Assembly (NCBI GenBank): GCA_005787025.1
Contig: SYCH01000272.1
Span: 1 to 6,271, forward strand
Length of the DNA: 6,271 bases
Direction of reading: 5' to 3'
Source: Actinomycetota bacterium
Lineage (GTDB): Bacteria > Actinomycetota > Acidimicrobiia > Acidimicrobiales > Ilumatobacteraceae
This document shows, one piece after another, positions 1-6,271 of the stretch. The notes beneath the pieces were generated by a model. It searched no databases. It saw nothing but the letters and a program-made list of their open reading frames with translations, and was not told the DNA's origin. A program made the position numbers and the translations under genes. Position 1 is the first letter of the stretch; every line of letters starts with the position of its first letter.

Positions 1-1643
<1,643 letters not shown>

Positions 1644-1659
1644 CCACCGAACACTCGAC

Positions 1660-1699
1660 AAAGGGGCGCTCCGGGCAACCGGAGCGCCCCTTTGCTTTT
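1660..1699 (+). terminator. Rho-independent terminator of hppA
   Basis: A perfect 12-bp GC-rich stem (1663-1674 with 1679-1690) is extended by three A-T pairs (1660-1662 with 1691-1693). It is closed by a GCAA loop at 1675-1678, which is a GNRA tetraloop, and followed by the T-rich tract TTTGCTTTT. It starts 17 bases after the hppA stop codon. Its T tract ends about 21 bases before the start of the next gene, so it separates hppA transcription from dedA. Confidence 0.95.
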
Positions 1700-1708
1700 C
1701 CCACGCAC

Positions 1709-1714
1709 TAGCGT
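1709..1714 (+). promoter_or_regulatory. -10 element of a leaderless dedA promoter
   Basis: The hexamer TAGCGT fits TANNNT and ends 6 bases before the ATG at 1721. Placed at -12 to -7, it puts the transcription start on the A of the ATG. There is no Shine-Dalgarno sequence between the terminator and the ATG. No clear -35 box is visible, and the place where one would sit lies in the 3' arm and T tract of the hppA terminator. The assignment is inference from position and motif. Confidence 0.6.
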
Positions 1715-1720
1715 CGCCGC

Positions 1721-2359
1721 ATGCTCGCTCTGTTCGACGTCGAATCCTGGATCGAAAGCGGCGGCCTGGCCATCCTGGCCGCCATCGTGTTCGCCGAGTC
1801 CGGTCTGCTCGTCGGCTTCTTCCTGCCGGGCGATTCGCTCCTGTTCATCGCCGGCTTCCTCACCTCGTCGGCCGGACCCGAAGCCCTGGGTGTCAAGCCC
1901 GACTCGTTGCCCTCGTTGCCGCTGGTGGCCGTCGTGGTGGTGTTGGCCGCCATCATCGGCGACCAGGTCGGCTACATGTTCGGTCGCAAAGTGGGTCCGA
2001 GCCTGTTCCAGCGTGAGGAGAGTCGGCTGTTCAAACCGTCGCACGTCACCAAGGCCCACGACTTCATGGAGAAGCACGGGTCCAAGACCATCGTCATGGC
2101 CCGCTTCGTACCCATCGTGCGCACGTTCGCCCCCATCGTGGCCGGCGTCAGCAACATGCAGTACCGCACGTTCGTCACGTACAACATCGTGGGTGGAATC
2201 GTGTGGGGCGCCGGCCTCACCACGCTCGGCCACTACCTGGGCGACATCTCCTGGGTGAAGGACAACATCGAAATCGCCTCGTTGGTGATCGTCTTCGTCT
2301 CGATCCTGCCGATGGTGATCGAGTTCGTCCGCCATCGGCGACACAAGAACGCGCACTGA
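1721..2359 (+). CDS. DedA-family (SNARE-associated/VTT domain) integral membrane protein
   Basis: A 212-residue polytopic inner-membrane protein of the DedA superfamily. Members are proposed to be proton-dependent transporters or lipid flippases/scramblases that keep membrane lipid distribution, envelope integrity and proton balance; the substrate of this one is unknown. Visible signatures are FAESGLLVGFFLPGDSLLF (24-42) with E26 and D38, the FGRKVG turn at 87-92, and MARFVPIVRTFAPIVAGV (126-143) with R128 and R134, followed by YNIVGGIVWG (154-163). The E-to-D spacing of 12 and the R-to-R spacing of 6 match the essential residues reported for E. coli YqjA. Hydrophobic stretches lie near 15-47, 66-85, 133-172 and 184-202, and the tail is basic (RHRRHK). 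The length is normal for the family. The ATG was chosen because the family N-terminus begins there and a -10 hexamer sits just upstream. It meets the next gene tail to tail. Confidence 0.93.
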   Translation: MLALFDVESWIESGGLAILAAIVFAESGLLVGFFLPGDSLLFIAGFLTSSAGPEALGVKPDSLPSLPLVAVVVVLAAIIGDQVGYMFGRKVGPSLFQREESRLFKPSHVTKAHDFMEKHGSKTIVMARFVPIVRTFAPIVAGVSNMQYRTFVTYNIVGGIVWGAGLTTLGHYLGDISWVKDNIEIASLVIVFVSILPMVIEFVRHRRHKNAH

Positions 2360-2367
2360 TCGATCAG
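2356..2367. repeat. 12-bp perfect palindrome holding both convergent stop codons
   Basis: CTGATCGATCAG reads the same on both strands. It contains the dedA stop (TGA, 2357-2359) and, on the other strand, the stop of the facing gene (2366-2364). It has no loop and no T tract, so it does not look like an intrinsic terminator. It may simply result from two TGA stops facing each other four bases apart. Confidence 0.6.
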
Positions 2368-3005
2368 GACCGCCGTGCCCATCCCTCGGGCGTCGCCACC
2401 AGATCCAACACCGATCCATCCGGAAAGCGGAACGGGATCCGAGCGTCCAGATGGGCCAGCACGACGTCGAACGGATCGACCGACAACGGTTCCATCGACC
2501 AGCGGTGCGAGCGGACCGAGTCGCATTCGTCGATCGTGATCCGGCCGTCTCGCGTCTCCACCTCGCCCAGCAACACCCCGCGGTGGCGATAACCACCGGG
2601 CATCGGCTCCGCTGTCGCCGTCGCGTACCACTCCAGATCGCTGGCCATGGGGACGAGGGTGCCGTGCACCCGTCCCAGTGCCTCCTGCGGGTCGTCCAGT
2701 TCCACCGCATGGGTCTCGTTGCCGATCGTCCACTGCTCGAGAGGCGACTCGCACGTGTACTCCGCCCACATGGCCTCGGCCTTGGCGATCATCGGATCCG
2801 AGCGACGCGGGATGTCGAACTCGACGACGTGCATCAGCGGTCGACCCCGCCTCCACCACCCCCAGCAGTACCACGAGCTCGCCCCGCGCCGAAGACGGTA
2901 CGAGGTGTACCCACCGCTCGCGATCGCCGCATCCCACCACGCGAACGACCACTCCTCCTCGAGGGCGTCCGAATGCGCCCGTTCGTCTCGATCGGAAACG
3001 GTCAT
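2364..3005 (-). CDS. Uncharacterised Trp-rich soluble protein, possibly AttH/CrtC (lipocalin-like) related
   Basis: A 213-residue protein whose function I do not recognise. It has no signal peptide or membrane segment. It is rich in tryptophan, with 12 in 213 residues, seven of them in two clusters: W19, W23 and W24 in EEEWSFAWWD, and W45, W48, W50 and W51 in SSWYCWGWW. Further landmarks are HVVEFDIPRRSDP (59-71), MWAEYTCESPLEQWTIGN (79-96), ELDDPQEALGRVHG (102-115) and DLEWYAT (123-129). The alternating short beta-like stretches, the aromatic N-terminus and the DLEWYAT segment recall uncharacterised actinobacterial proteins related to the AttH/CrtC lipocalin-like fold. That likeness is from memory and weak. 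The ATG at 3005 was chosen because a TAGTCT hexamer ends 8 bases upstream and the aromatic block follows closely; the frame stays open further upstream, but that part lies antisense to the SCP2-like gene. It diverges from that gene across 21 bases and converges on dedA with a 4-base gap. That it is a real gene is likely; its function is unknown. Confidence 0.75.
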   Translation of the reverse strand: MTVSDRDERAHSDALEEEWSFAWWDAAIASGGYTSYRLRRGASSWYCWGWWRRGRPLMHVVEFDIPRRSDPMIAKAEAMWAEYTCESPLEQWTIGNETHAVELDDPQEALGRVHGTLVPMASDLEWYATATAEPMPGGYRHRGVLLGEVETRDGRITIDECDSVRSHRWSMEPLSVDPFDVVLAHLDARIPFRFPDGSVLDLVATPEGWARRS

Positions 3006-3012
3006 CGTCCGG

Positions 3013-3018
3013 CAGACT
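3013..3018 (+). promoter_or_regulatory. Candidate weak -10 element for the SCP2-like gene, overlapping the divergent one
   Basis: CAGACT keeps the second-position A and sixth-position T of the -10 consensus but lacks the first T. It ends 8 bases before the ATG at 3027, the same distance as the opposing element on the minus strand. A GGAG at 3021-3024 lies only 2 bases from the ATG, too close for a normal Shine-Dalgarno. The call depends mainly on symmetry and position. Confidence 0.35.
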
Positions 3019-3019
3019 A
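3014..3019 (-). promoter_or_regulatory. -10 element for the Trp-rich protein gene
   Basis: On the minus strand TAGTCT fits TANNNT and ends 8 bases before the ATG at 3005. This predicts a transcript with a leader of about 0-2 bases. No Shine-Dalgarno sequence lies in the 21-base intergenic gap on this strand. The element overlaps the candidate -10 of the divergent gene. Confidence 0.5.
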
Positions 3020-3026
3020 CGGAGCC

Positions 3027-3431
3027 ATGAGCAACGGCACCGTGCGTTACCTGAGCCTGGAATGGATCGACGCCCTCACCCGCGAGGTGGCCGCCAGTTC
3101 GGCGATGGCCGCGGTGGCCGACGAACACACGGTGGGAGTCACCCAAACGGTCACCGGTGGGCCCGAGGGCGACGTCACCTATCACTTGCAGATCGCCGAT
3201 GGTGTGGCCGCGTTCGGACCCGGCGCGGCGTGGCCCGAGGACGTGCGTTTCGAACAGGAATGGGAAACCGCCGTGGCCGTGGCCACCGGCACCCTCAACG
3301 CCCAGCAAGCGTTCATCACCGGGCGCATTCGTCTGACGGGTGATCAACAGAAGTTGGGCGAGAGCACACCGGTCTTCGCCGCGCTCGATTCGGTGTTCTC
3401 CACCGTGCGCGAGTTCACCGTTTACGAGTGA
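3027..3431 (+). CDS. SCP2 sterol-binding-like domain protein
   Basis: A 134-residue soluble protein consisting of one SCP2-type domain, a small alpha/beta fold that holds a hydrophobic ligand such as a lipid or acyl chain. Support comes from the N-terminal YLSLEWIDALTREV (8-21), the central strands VGVTQTVTGGPEGDVTYHLQIADG (36-59), and the C-terminal part with ETAVAVATGTLNAQQAFITGRIRLTGDQQKLGES (80-113), whose GRIRLTGDQQKL matches the conserved 'G-hydrophobic-GD-KL' ending of the family. There is no signal peptide or membrane segment. The length fits stand-alone SCP2 proteins, which are frequent in Actinobacteria. The ATG begins the domain directly; the frame is open upstream, but that part lies antisense to the Trp-rich gene. 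Its last 10 bases overlap the end of the MFS gene on the other strand. The ligand is unknown. Pairing with a possible lipocalin-like protein hints at hydrophobic small molecules, but only weakly. Confidence 0.82.
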   Translation: MSNGTVRYLSLEWIDALTREVAASSAMAAVADEHTVGVTQTVTGGPEGDVTYHLQIADGVAAFGPGAAWPEDVRFEQEWETAVAVATGTLNAQQAFITGRIRLTGDQQKLGESTPVFAALDSVFSTVREFTVYE

Positions 3432-4600
3432 CTCGCGTGCGCGCCACTCACCACCAATAAGGCCACGCCACACAACGCGCCACCCACCAGATACGGAGCA
3501 CCGACAGAGACGTGGTCGTAGAGCAATCCGGCCACCGCCGGGCCGGCCACCCGCCCGACCGCGTTCACACCTTGCTGGAATCCCAGCGCCTCTCCGCGGC
3601 GATGATCGGGCACGCGACCCGAGACCAACGCCGACAGATTCGGTGTGACGAGACCCTGACCAACGGTCAGCAAGAGCAATGCCACCACGAGAAAGGGCCA
3701 CTGTTCGGCCCGCGACAGCACCACCAAACCCGCCGTGTTCAAGGCCAGGCCCGCTTGAACCGAACGCTCGGTGCCCCATGCGGAATTCACCGGCCGCACC
3801 AACAGCGTCTGCACACCCACCAAGGTGAGTCCCACACCGACGAACACCGCCGCCACGCTGGCTTCGGTGAGATCGAAGCGATCGCCCGCCAACAACGAGA
3901 ACGTGGATTCGAAGCCACTGAACGCCACGATGGCGGTGAAGCCCGCCACCGCCAGACCCCACAGACGCACCTTGCCCTGATCGGACGCACGCAATTCACT
4001 CGCCATCACGCGCGCCTCGAGCGGTCTGGTCTCGGGCAAGCGGAAGAACGCCACGACCGCGTTGATCAAGGCCACCGTGCCGGCCACGTAGAACGGCAGG
4101 TGTTCACCTCCGAGCGCCGCCAACCCACCCAACGCCGGTCCCACCACGAACCCGACGCCGAAGGCCGCTCCCAACAGGCCGAGGAGTCGCGGTCGCTCGT
4201 GGGGCGCGGCCACGTCGGTGACGGCACCTTGGGCCACGGCCACACTGGCTCCCGACGCGCCGTCGAGAACGCGGCCGAGGAACAACACCCACAACGCGCC
4301 GGCGGCACCGGTGACGAACGAGCCGATGGCCGTGCCGAGGAGGGAGATCAGAATGACCGGCTTGCGTCCGATGCGATCGGACAACTTGCCGAGAATCGGC
4401 GAGAAGACCAACTGGGCCAACGAGAACGAGGCGAACAACAACCCGACTTCCAGACCACTGGCGCCGAATCGCTCCGCGTACCGGCCCAGGATCGGAACCA
4501 CGATGCCGAAACCGACCAGGTCGAGCGCCACCGTGATCCAGATGGTGAAGAAACCCTTCGGCAAGGGTTCGCGCGTGACGCTCTTTTTCCGTCGGGCCAT
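3422..4600 (-). CDS. MFS transporter, DHA1/TetA-like efflux type
   Basis: A 392-residue inner-membrane transporter of the major facilitator superfamily, probably a 12-helix proton antiporter exporting a drug or metabolite. From ATG 4600 the landmarks are the helix-1 motif LDLVGFGIVVPILGRY (26-41), motif A GKLSDRIGRKPV between helices 2 and 3 (71-82), motif B around R110 in LFLGRVLDGASGAS, and motif C GAAFGVGFVVGPALGG at helix 5 (144-159). Motif C is typical of exporters of the DHA1 family. The substrate cannot be read from sequence. The ATG at 4600 is preceded by GGTGA with an 8-base spacer. A GTG at 4615 would add five residues (MVKPT) and is the alternative. It lies 18 bases after the cysS stop with no terminator or -10 between, so it is probably co-transcribed with cysS. 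Its TAA stop lies inside the last codons of the convergent SCP2-like gene. Confidence 0.9.
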   Translation of the reverse strand: MARRKKSVTREPLPKGFFTIWITVALDLVGFGIVVPILGRYAERFGASGLEVGLLFASFSLAQLVFSPILGKLSDRIGRKPVILISLLGTAIGSFVTGAAGALWVLFLGRVLDGASGASVAVAQGAVTDVAAPHERPRLLGLLGAAFGVGFVVGPALGGLAALGGEHLPFYVAGTVALINAVVAFFRLPETRPLEARVMASELRASDQGKVRLWGLAVAGFTAIVAFSGFESTFSLLAGDRFDLTEASVAAVFVGVGLTLVGVQTLLVRPVNSAWGTERSVQAGLALNTAGLVVLSRAEQWPFLVVALLLLTVGQGLVTPNLSALVSGRVPDHRRGEALGFQQGVNAVGRVAGPAVAGLLYDHVSVGAPYLVGGALCGVALLVVSGAHASHS

Positions 4601-4608
4601 CGTTGGTT

Positions 4609-4613
4609 TCACC
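4609..4613 (-). promoter_or_regulatory. Shine-Dalgarno-like site for the MFS gene
   Basis: On the minus strand GGTGA, within GTGGTGA, lies 8 bases before the ATG at 4600 and matches the 3' part of the AGGAGGTGA consensus. It decides the start in favour of ATG 4600 over GTG 4615, because the GTG is itself part of this site. It is the only start in the window with a plausible Shine-Dalgarno, which fits an operon-internal gene. Confidence 0.5.
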
Positions 4614-4618
4614 ACTCG

Positions 4619-5974
4619 TCAGCGACGGACGGTGGTGCCCGCCTTGTTCGTCTCGACGATCCAACCGTCGGCCTGCAGAGTCGCGCGCAAGGCGTCGGCG
4701 GTGGCGAAGTCTTTGGCGGCGCGGGCCGCGTCCAACTCGGCGGCCATCCGAAGGACACCGTCGGGAACGTCGGAGGCCTCCTTCAGATCGAGACCGAACG
4801 CCGCGCACATCGAACGCACCGCGGCCACCAATGCCGGGGCCGATGCCTCCGACGCGTCGAGCGCGGTGTTGGCCCGCCGCACCGTCTCGAACAACAACGC
4901 CGCCGCCGACGGTGTGTCGAGGTCGTCGTCCATGAATGCGCGGAAACGAGCGACGACGTCGGCGTCGGGATCGACACGCGGCGCGTGTTGTGACCGAGCG
5001 GCGAACGAATCGAGACCCCCCAGGGTGTTCACCGCGCCATCGATGTTGTCTTGGCCGATGCGCACCGGACTGCGATAGTGCGTCTGCAACAGCACCAGTC
5101 GATAGGCGCGCGGGTCGTAATGTTTGAGTAGATCGAGCAAATTGGCCACGTTGCCGAGGCTCTTCGACATCTTCTCGCCTTCGGTGTCGACAACGAAACC
5201 GTTGTGCATCCAGTGGTTGGCGAAGTCCCGACCCAGCGCCACGGCCTGCGCACGCTCGTTCTCGTGATGGGGGAATTTCAGGTCCATCCCGCCGCAGTGC
5301 AGATCGAACCCGTCCCCCAGGATCGACAAACTCATCACCACGCACTCGCTGTGCCAACCGGGTCGACCATCGCCCCACGGCGACGGCCACGACGGCTCAC
5401 CGGGTTTGCTGAACTTCCACAGGGCGAAGTCGGCGGGGTGGCGCTTGTTGCCGGCCCCGAACACCTCGCGGTCACCGCCACCCGAGAGCATGTCGTCCAG
5501 GCTCTGGTGAGCCAGCAGACCGTAGTCGGGCACGTTGGGAACACTCAGGTACACGCCGTCCTCGGTGACGTAGGCGTTGCCGCGCTCGATGAGGGTGGCG
5601 ATCATGTCGACCATCTGATCCACGTATTCGGTGGCGTGTGGCACGTCGGTGGGCCGCAACACGTTCAACTTGCCCATGGCGTCGAACCAGACGCTCTCGC
5701 ACTTGTGGGTGATGTCCTGCCACGGACGGCCCTCACGGTTGGCGCGGTCGATGATCTTGTCGTCGATGTCGGTGATGTTGGAGACCAAACGCACCTCGAG
5801 GCCGGTCCATTCGAGATACCGACGAAGGATGTCGTAGACGAGCGTGGCCCGACCGTGACCGAGATGGGGCGGGCCATAAACCGTGGGGCCGCACAGATAA
5901 ATGCCCACCTTGCCCGGGGTGCGCAATCGAAGTTCGCGCACCTCCGACGAGGCGGTGTCGTACAGCCTGAACAT
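4619..5974 (-). CDS. cysS: Cysteine--tRNA ligase (CysRS)
   Basis: A 451-residue class I aminoacyl-tRNA synthetase that activates cysteine with ATP and charges tRNA-Cys in the cytoplasm. The HIGH motif is HLGH (37-40), preceded by YLCGPTVYGPP. KMSKS is at 268-272. The four expected zinc ligands are present as C28, C211 (in GWHSEC), H236 and E240 (in HHENE), matching C28, C209, H234 and E238 of E. coli CysRS. The C-terminus carries the usual DALR-type helical region (FMDDDLDTPSAAALLF) and the CysRS ending ARAAKDFATADALRATLQADGW...GTTVRR. Length is close to the roughly 460 residues of E. coli CysRS. The mycothiol enzyme MshC is a paralogue in Actinobacteria, but it is shorter and lacks this C-terminal ending, so CysRS is preferred. 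The ATG is preceded by TAGGCT with a 6-base gap, so the mRNA is probably leaderless. It is divergent from valS and heads a likely two-gene operon with the MFS transporter. Confidence 0.97.
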   Translation of the reverse strand: MFRLYDTASSEVRELRLRTPGKVGIYLCGPTVYGPPHLGHGRATLVYDILRRYLEWTGLEVRLVSNITDIDDKIIDRANREGRPWQDITHKCESVWFDAMGKLNVLRPTDVPHATEYVDQMVDMIATLIERGNAYVTEDGVYLSVPNVPDYGLLAHQSLDDMLSGGGDREVFGAGNKRHPADFALWKFSKPGEPSWPSPWGDGRPGWHSECVVMSLSILGDGFDLHCGGMDLKFPHHENERAQAVALGRDFANHWMHNGFVVDTEGEKMSKSLGNVANLLDLLKHYDPRAYRLVLLQTHYRSPVRIGQDNIDGAVNTLGGLDSFAARSQHAPRVDPDADVVARFRAFMDDDLDTPSAAALLFETVRRANTALDASEASAPALVAAVRSMCAAFGLDLKEASDVPDGVLRMAAELDAARAAKDFATADALRATLQADGWIVETNKAGTTVRR

Positions 5975-5980
5975 GATGCG

Positions 5981-5986
5981 AGCCTA
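5981..5986 (-). promoter_or_regulatory. -10 element of a leaderless cysS promoter
   Basis: On the minus strand TAGGCT fits TANNNT and ends 6 bases before the ATG at 5974, placing the transcription start on the A of the start codon, with the same geometry as the dedA promoter. There is no Shine-Dalgarno in the intervening bases. No clear -35 box is seen. Confidence 0.6.
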
Positions 5987-6008
5987 CGCCCCCACGCCGG
6001 TCCACCTA

Positions 6009-6014
6009 TAGCCT
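6009..6014 (+). promoter_or_regulatory. -10 element of the valS promoter
   Basis: TAGCCT, within TATAGCCT starting at 6007, fits TANNNT and ends 8 bases before the ATG at 6023. This predicts no leader or one of about 2 bases. There is no Shine-Dalgarno in the 8 intervening bases. The cysS and valS -10 elements lie 22 bases apart on opposite strands, so the two promoters share their upstream DNA. Confidence 0.55.
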
Positions 6015-6022
6015 TGCCACCC

Positions 6023-6271
6023 ATGGCATTCATCCCCGACAAGCCCTCACTCGACGGAATCGAGAGCGAGTGGGCGCGCGTTTGGGAAGAGGAGCGGACC
6101 TACTCCTTCGATCGTTCGGCGACGCGGGACGGTGTGTACGCCATCGACACTCCCCCACCGACCGTGAGTGGTTCGTTGCACATGGGTCACGTGTTCTCGT
6201 ACACCCACACCGACTCCATCGCGCGCTTCCAACGCCTGTCGGGCAAGTCGGTCTTCTACCCGATGGGTTGG
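6023..6271 (+). CDS. valS: Valine--tRNA ligase (ValRS), N-terminal part only
   Basis: The first 83 codons of a class I aminoacyl-tRNA synthetase that charges tRNA-Val; the window ends inside the gene on a complete Trp codon. The visible protein starts MAFIPDKPSLDGIESEWARVWEEE, then has DTPPPTVSGSLHMGH (42-56) with the HIGH motif as HMGH (53-56), and FYPMGW at the edge (78-83). The run PPPTVSGSLHMGHVFSYTHTD is the ValRS form of this region and separates it from IleRS and LeuRS. A full ValRS is about 800-900 residues, so roughly 90% lies outside. The KMSKS loop and editing domain cannot be checked here. The ATG is supported by the usual distance of the HIGH motif from the N-terminus and by the upstream -10 element. 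Confidence 0.95.
   Translation, partial: MAFIPDKPSLDGIESEWARVWEEERTYSFDRSATRDGVYAIDTPPPTVSGSLHMGHVFSYTHTDSIARFQRLSGKSVFYPMGW

Noticed and set aside
2451..3026. Upstream in-frame extension of the SCP2-like protein on the plus strand
   Set aside because: It would lie antisense to the Trp-rich gene and has shadow-like composition. The SCP2-type domain begins right at the ATG at 3027.
3422..3450. Possible hairpin terminator between the SCP2-like and MFS genes
   Set aside because: Only 5-bp arms can be formed and there is no T tract on either strand.
3006..3962. Upstream in-frame extension of the Trp-rich protein on the minus strand
   Set aside because: It would run antisense through the SCP2-like gene and into the MFS gene, with Arg/Gly-rich sequence. 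The ATG at 3005 with its adjacent -10 is the better start.
4601..4615. GTG at 4615 as the MFS start
   Set aside because: It has no Shine-Dalgarno of its own and is part of the GGTGA site placed well for the ATG at 4600. It remains possible and would add only five residues.
3512..4993. A long open frame of 493 codons on the plus strand
   Set aside because: It lies antisense to the MFS gene and the end of cysS. Its translation is rich in R, H, Q, G and E, with no domain or hydrophobic core. Long stop-free antisense frames are expected in GC-rich DNA.
4104..5390. A 428-codon minus-strand open frame across the cysS/MFS junction
   Set aside because: It is an out-of-frame shadow of two well-supported genes. 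The translation is Arg-rich and low in complexity.
4619..5974. MshC (cysteine:glucosaminyl-inositol ligase) instead of CysRS
   Set aside because: The protein has the CysRS C-terminal tRNA-binding region and ending and the normal CysRS length, which MshC lacks.

Overview
The window comes from a GC-rich bacterial chromosome, most likely an actinobacterium and perhaps an acidimicrobiia-type lineage. This rests on the strong G/C bias at third codon positions, the style of the ValRS, CysRS and proton-pyrophosphatase proteins, and -10 elements placed right against start codons with no Shine-Dalgarno, as is common for leaderless genes in Actinobacteria. The exact taxon is inference. I see no mobile element, CRISPR array, tRNA or rRNA. 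Gene density is very high: the longest gap between genes is 77 bases.

Layout from left to right. (1) The 3' three quarters of hppA (+), a membrane pyrophosphatase of the K+-independent, H+-pumping type, ends in a strong intrinsic terminator at 1660-1699. (2) A DedA-family membrane protein gene (+, 1721-2359) starts about 20 bases after the terminator, with its own -10 element exactly where a leaderless mRNA would need it. (3) An unrecognised Trp-rich protein gene (-, 2364-3005) meets dedA tail to tail with a 4-base gap. (4) An SCP2-like sterol/lipid-carrier gene (+, 3027-3431) diverges from it across only 21 bases. (5) An MFS efflux-type transporter gene (-, 3422-4600) overlaps the SCP2-like gene by 10 bases at the 3' ends and lies 18 bases downstream of (6) cysS (-, 4619-5974), probably in one operon. 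(7) valS (+, from 6023, cut by the window end) diverges from cysS across 48 bases.

Functionally this is mainly housekeeping: pyrophosphate-driven proton pumping, membrane maintenance by a DedA protein, two aminoacyl-tRNA synthetases, plus one transporter and two small soluble proteins. The pyrophosphate released by aminoacyl-tRNA synthesis is the kind of substrate HppA uses, but nothing here shows that the genes are linked.

The most interesting signal is in the promoters. Four of the five visible 5' gene starts at transcript heads carry a TANNNT hexamer ending 6-8 bases before the ATG and lack a usable Shine-Dalgarno. The one operon-internal start (MFS) instead has a Shine-Dalgarno-like GGTGA. 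In the 21-base gap at 3006-3026, one 7-base element at the exact centre could serve as the -10 in both directions. I found no convincing new multi-gene system.
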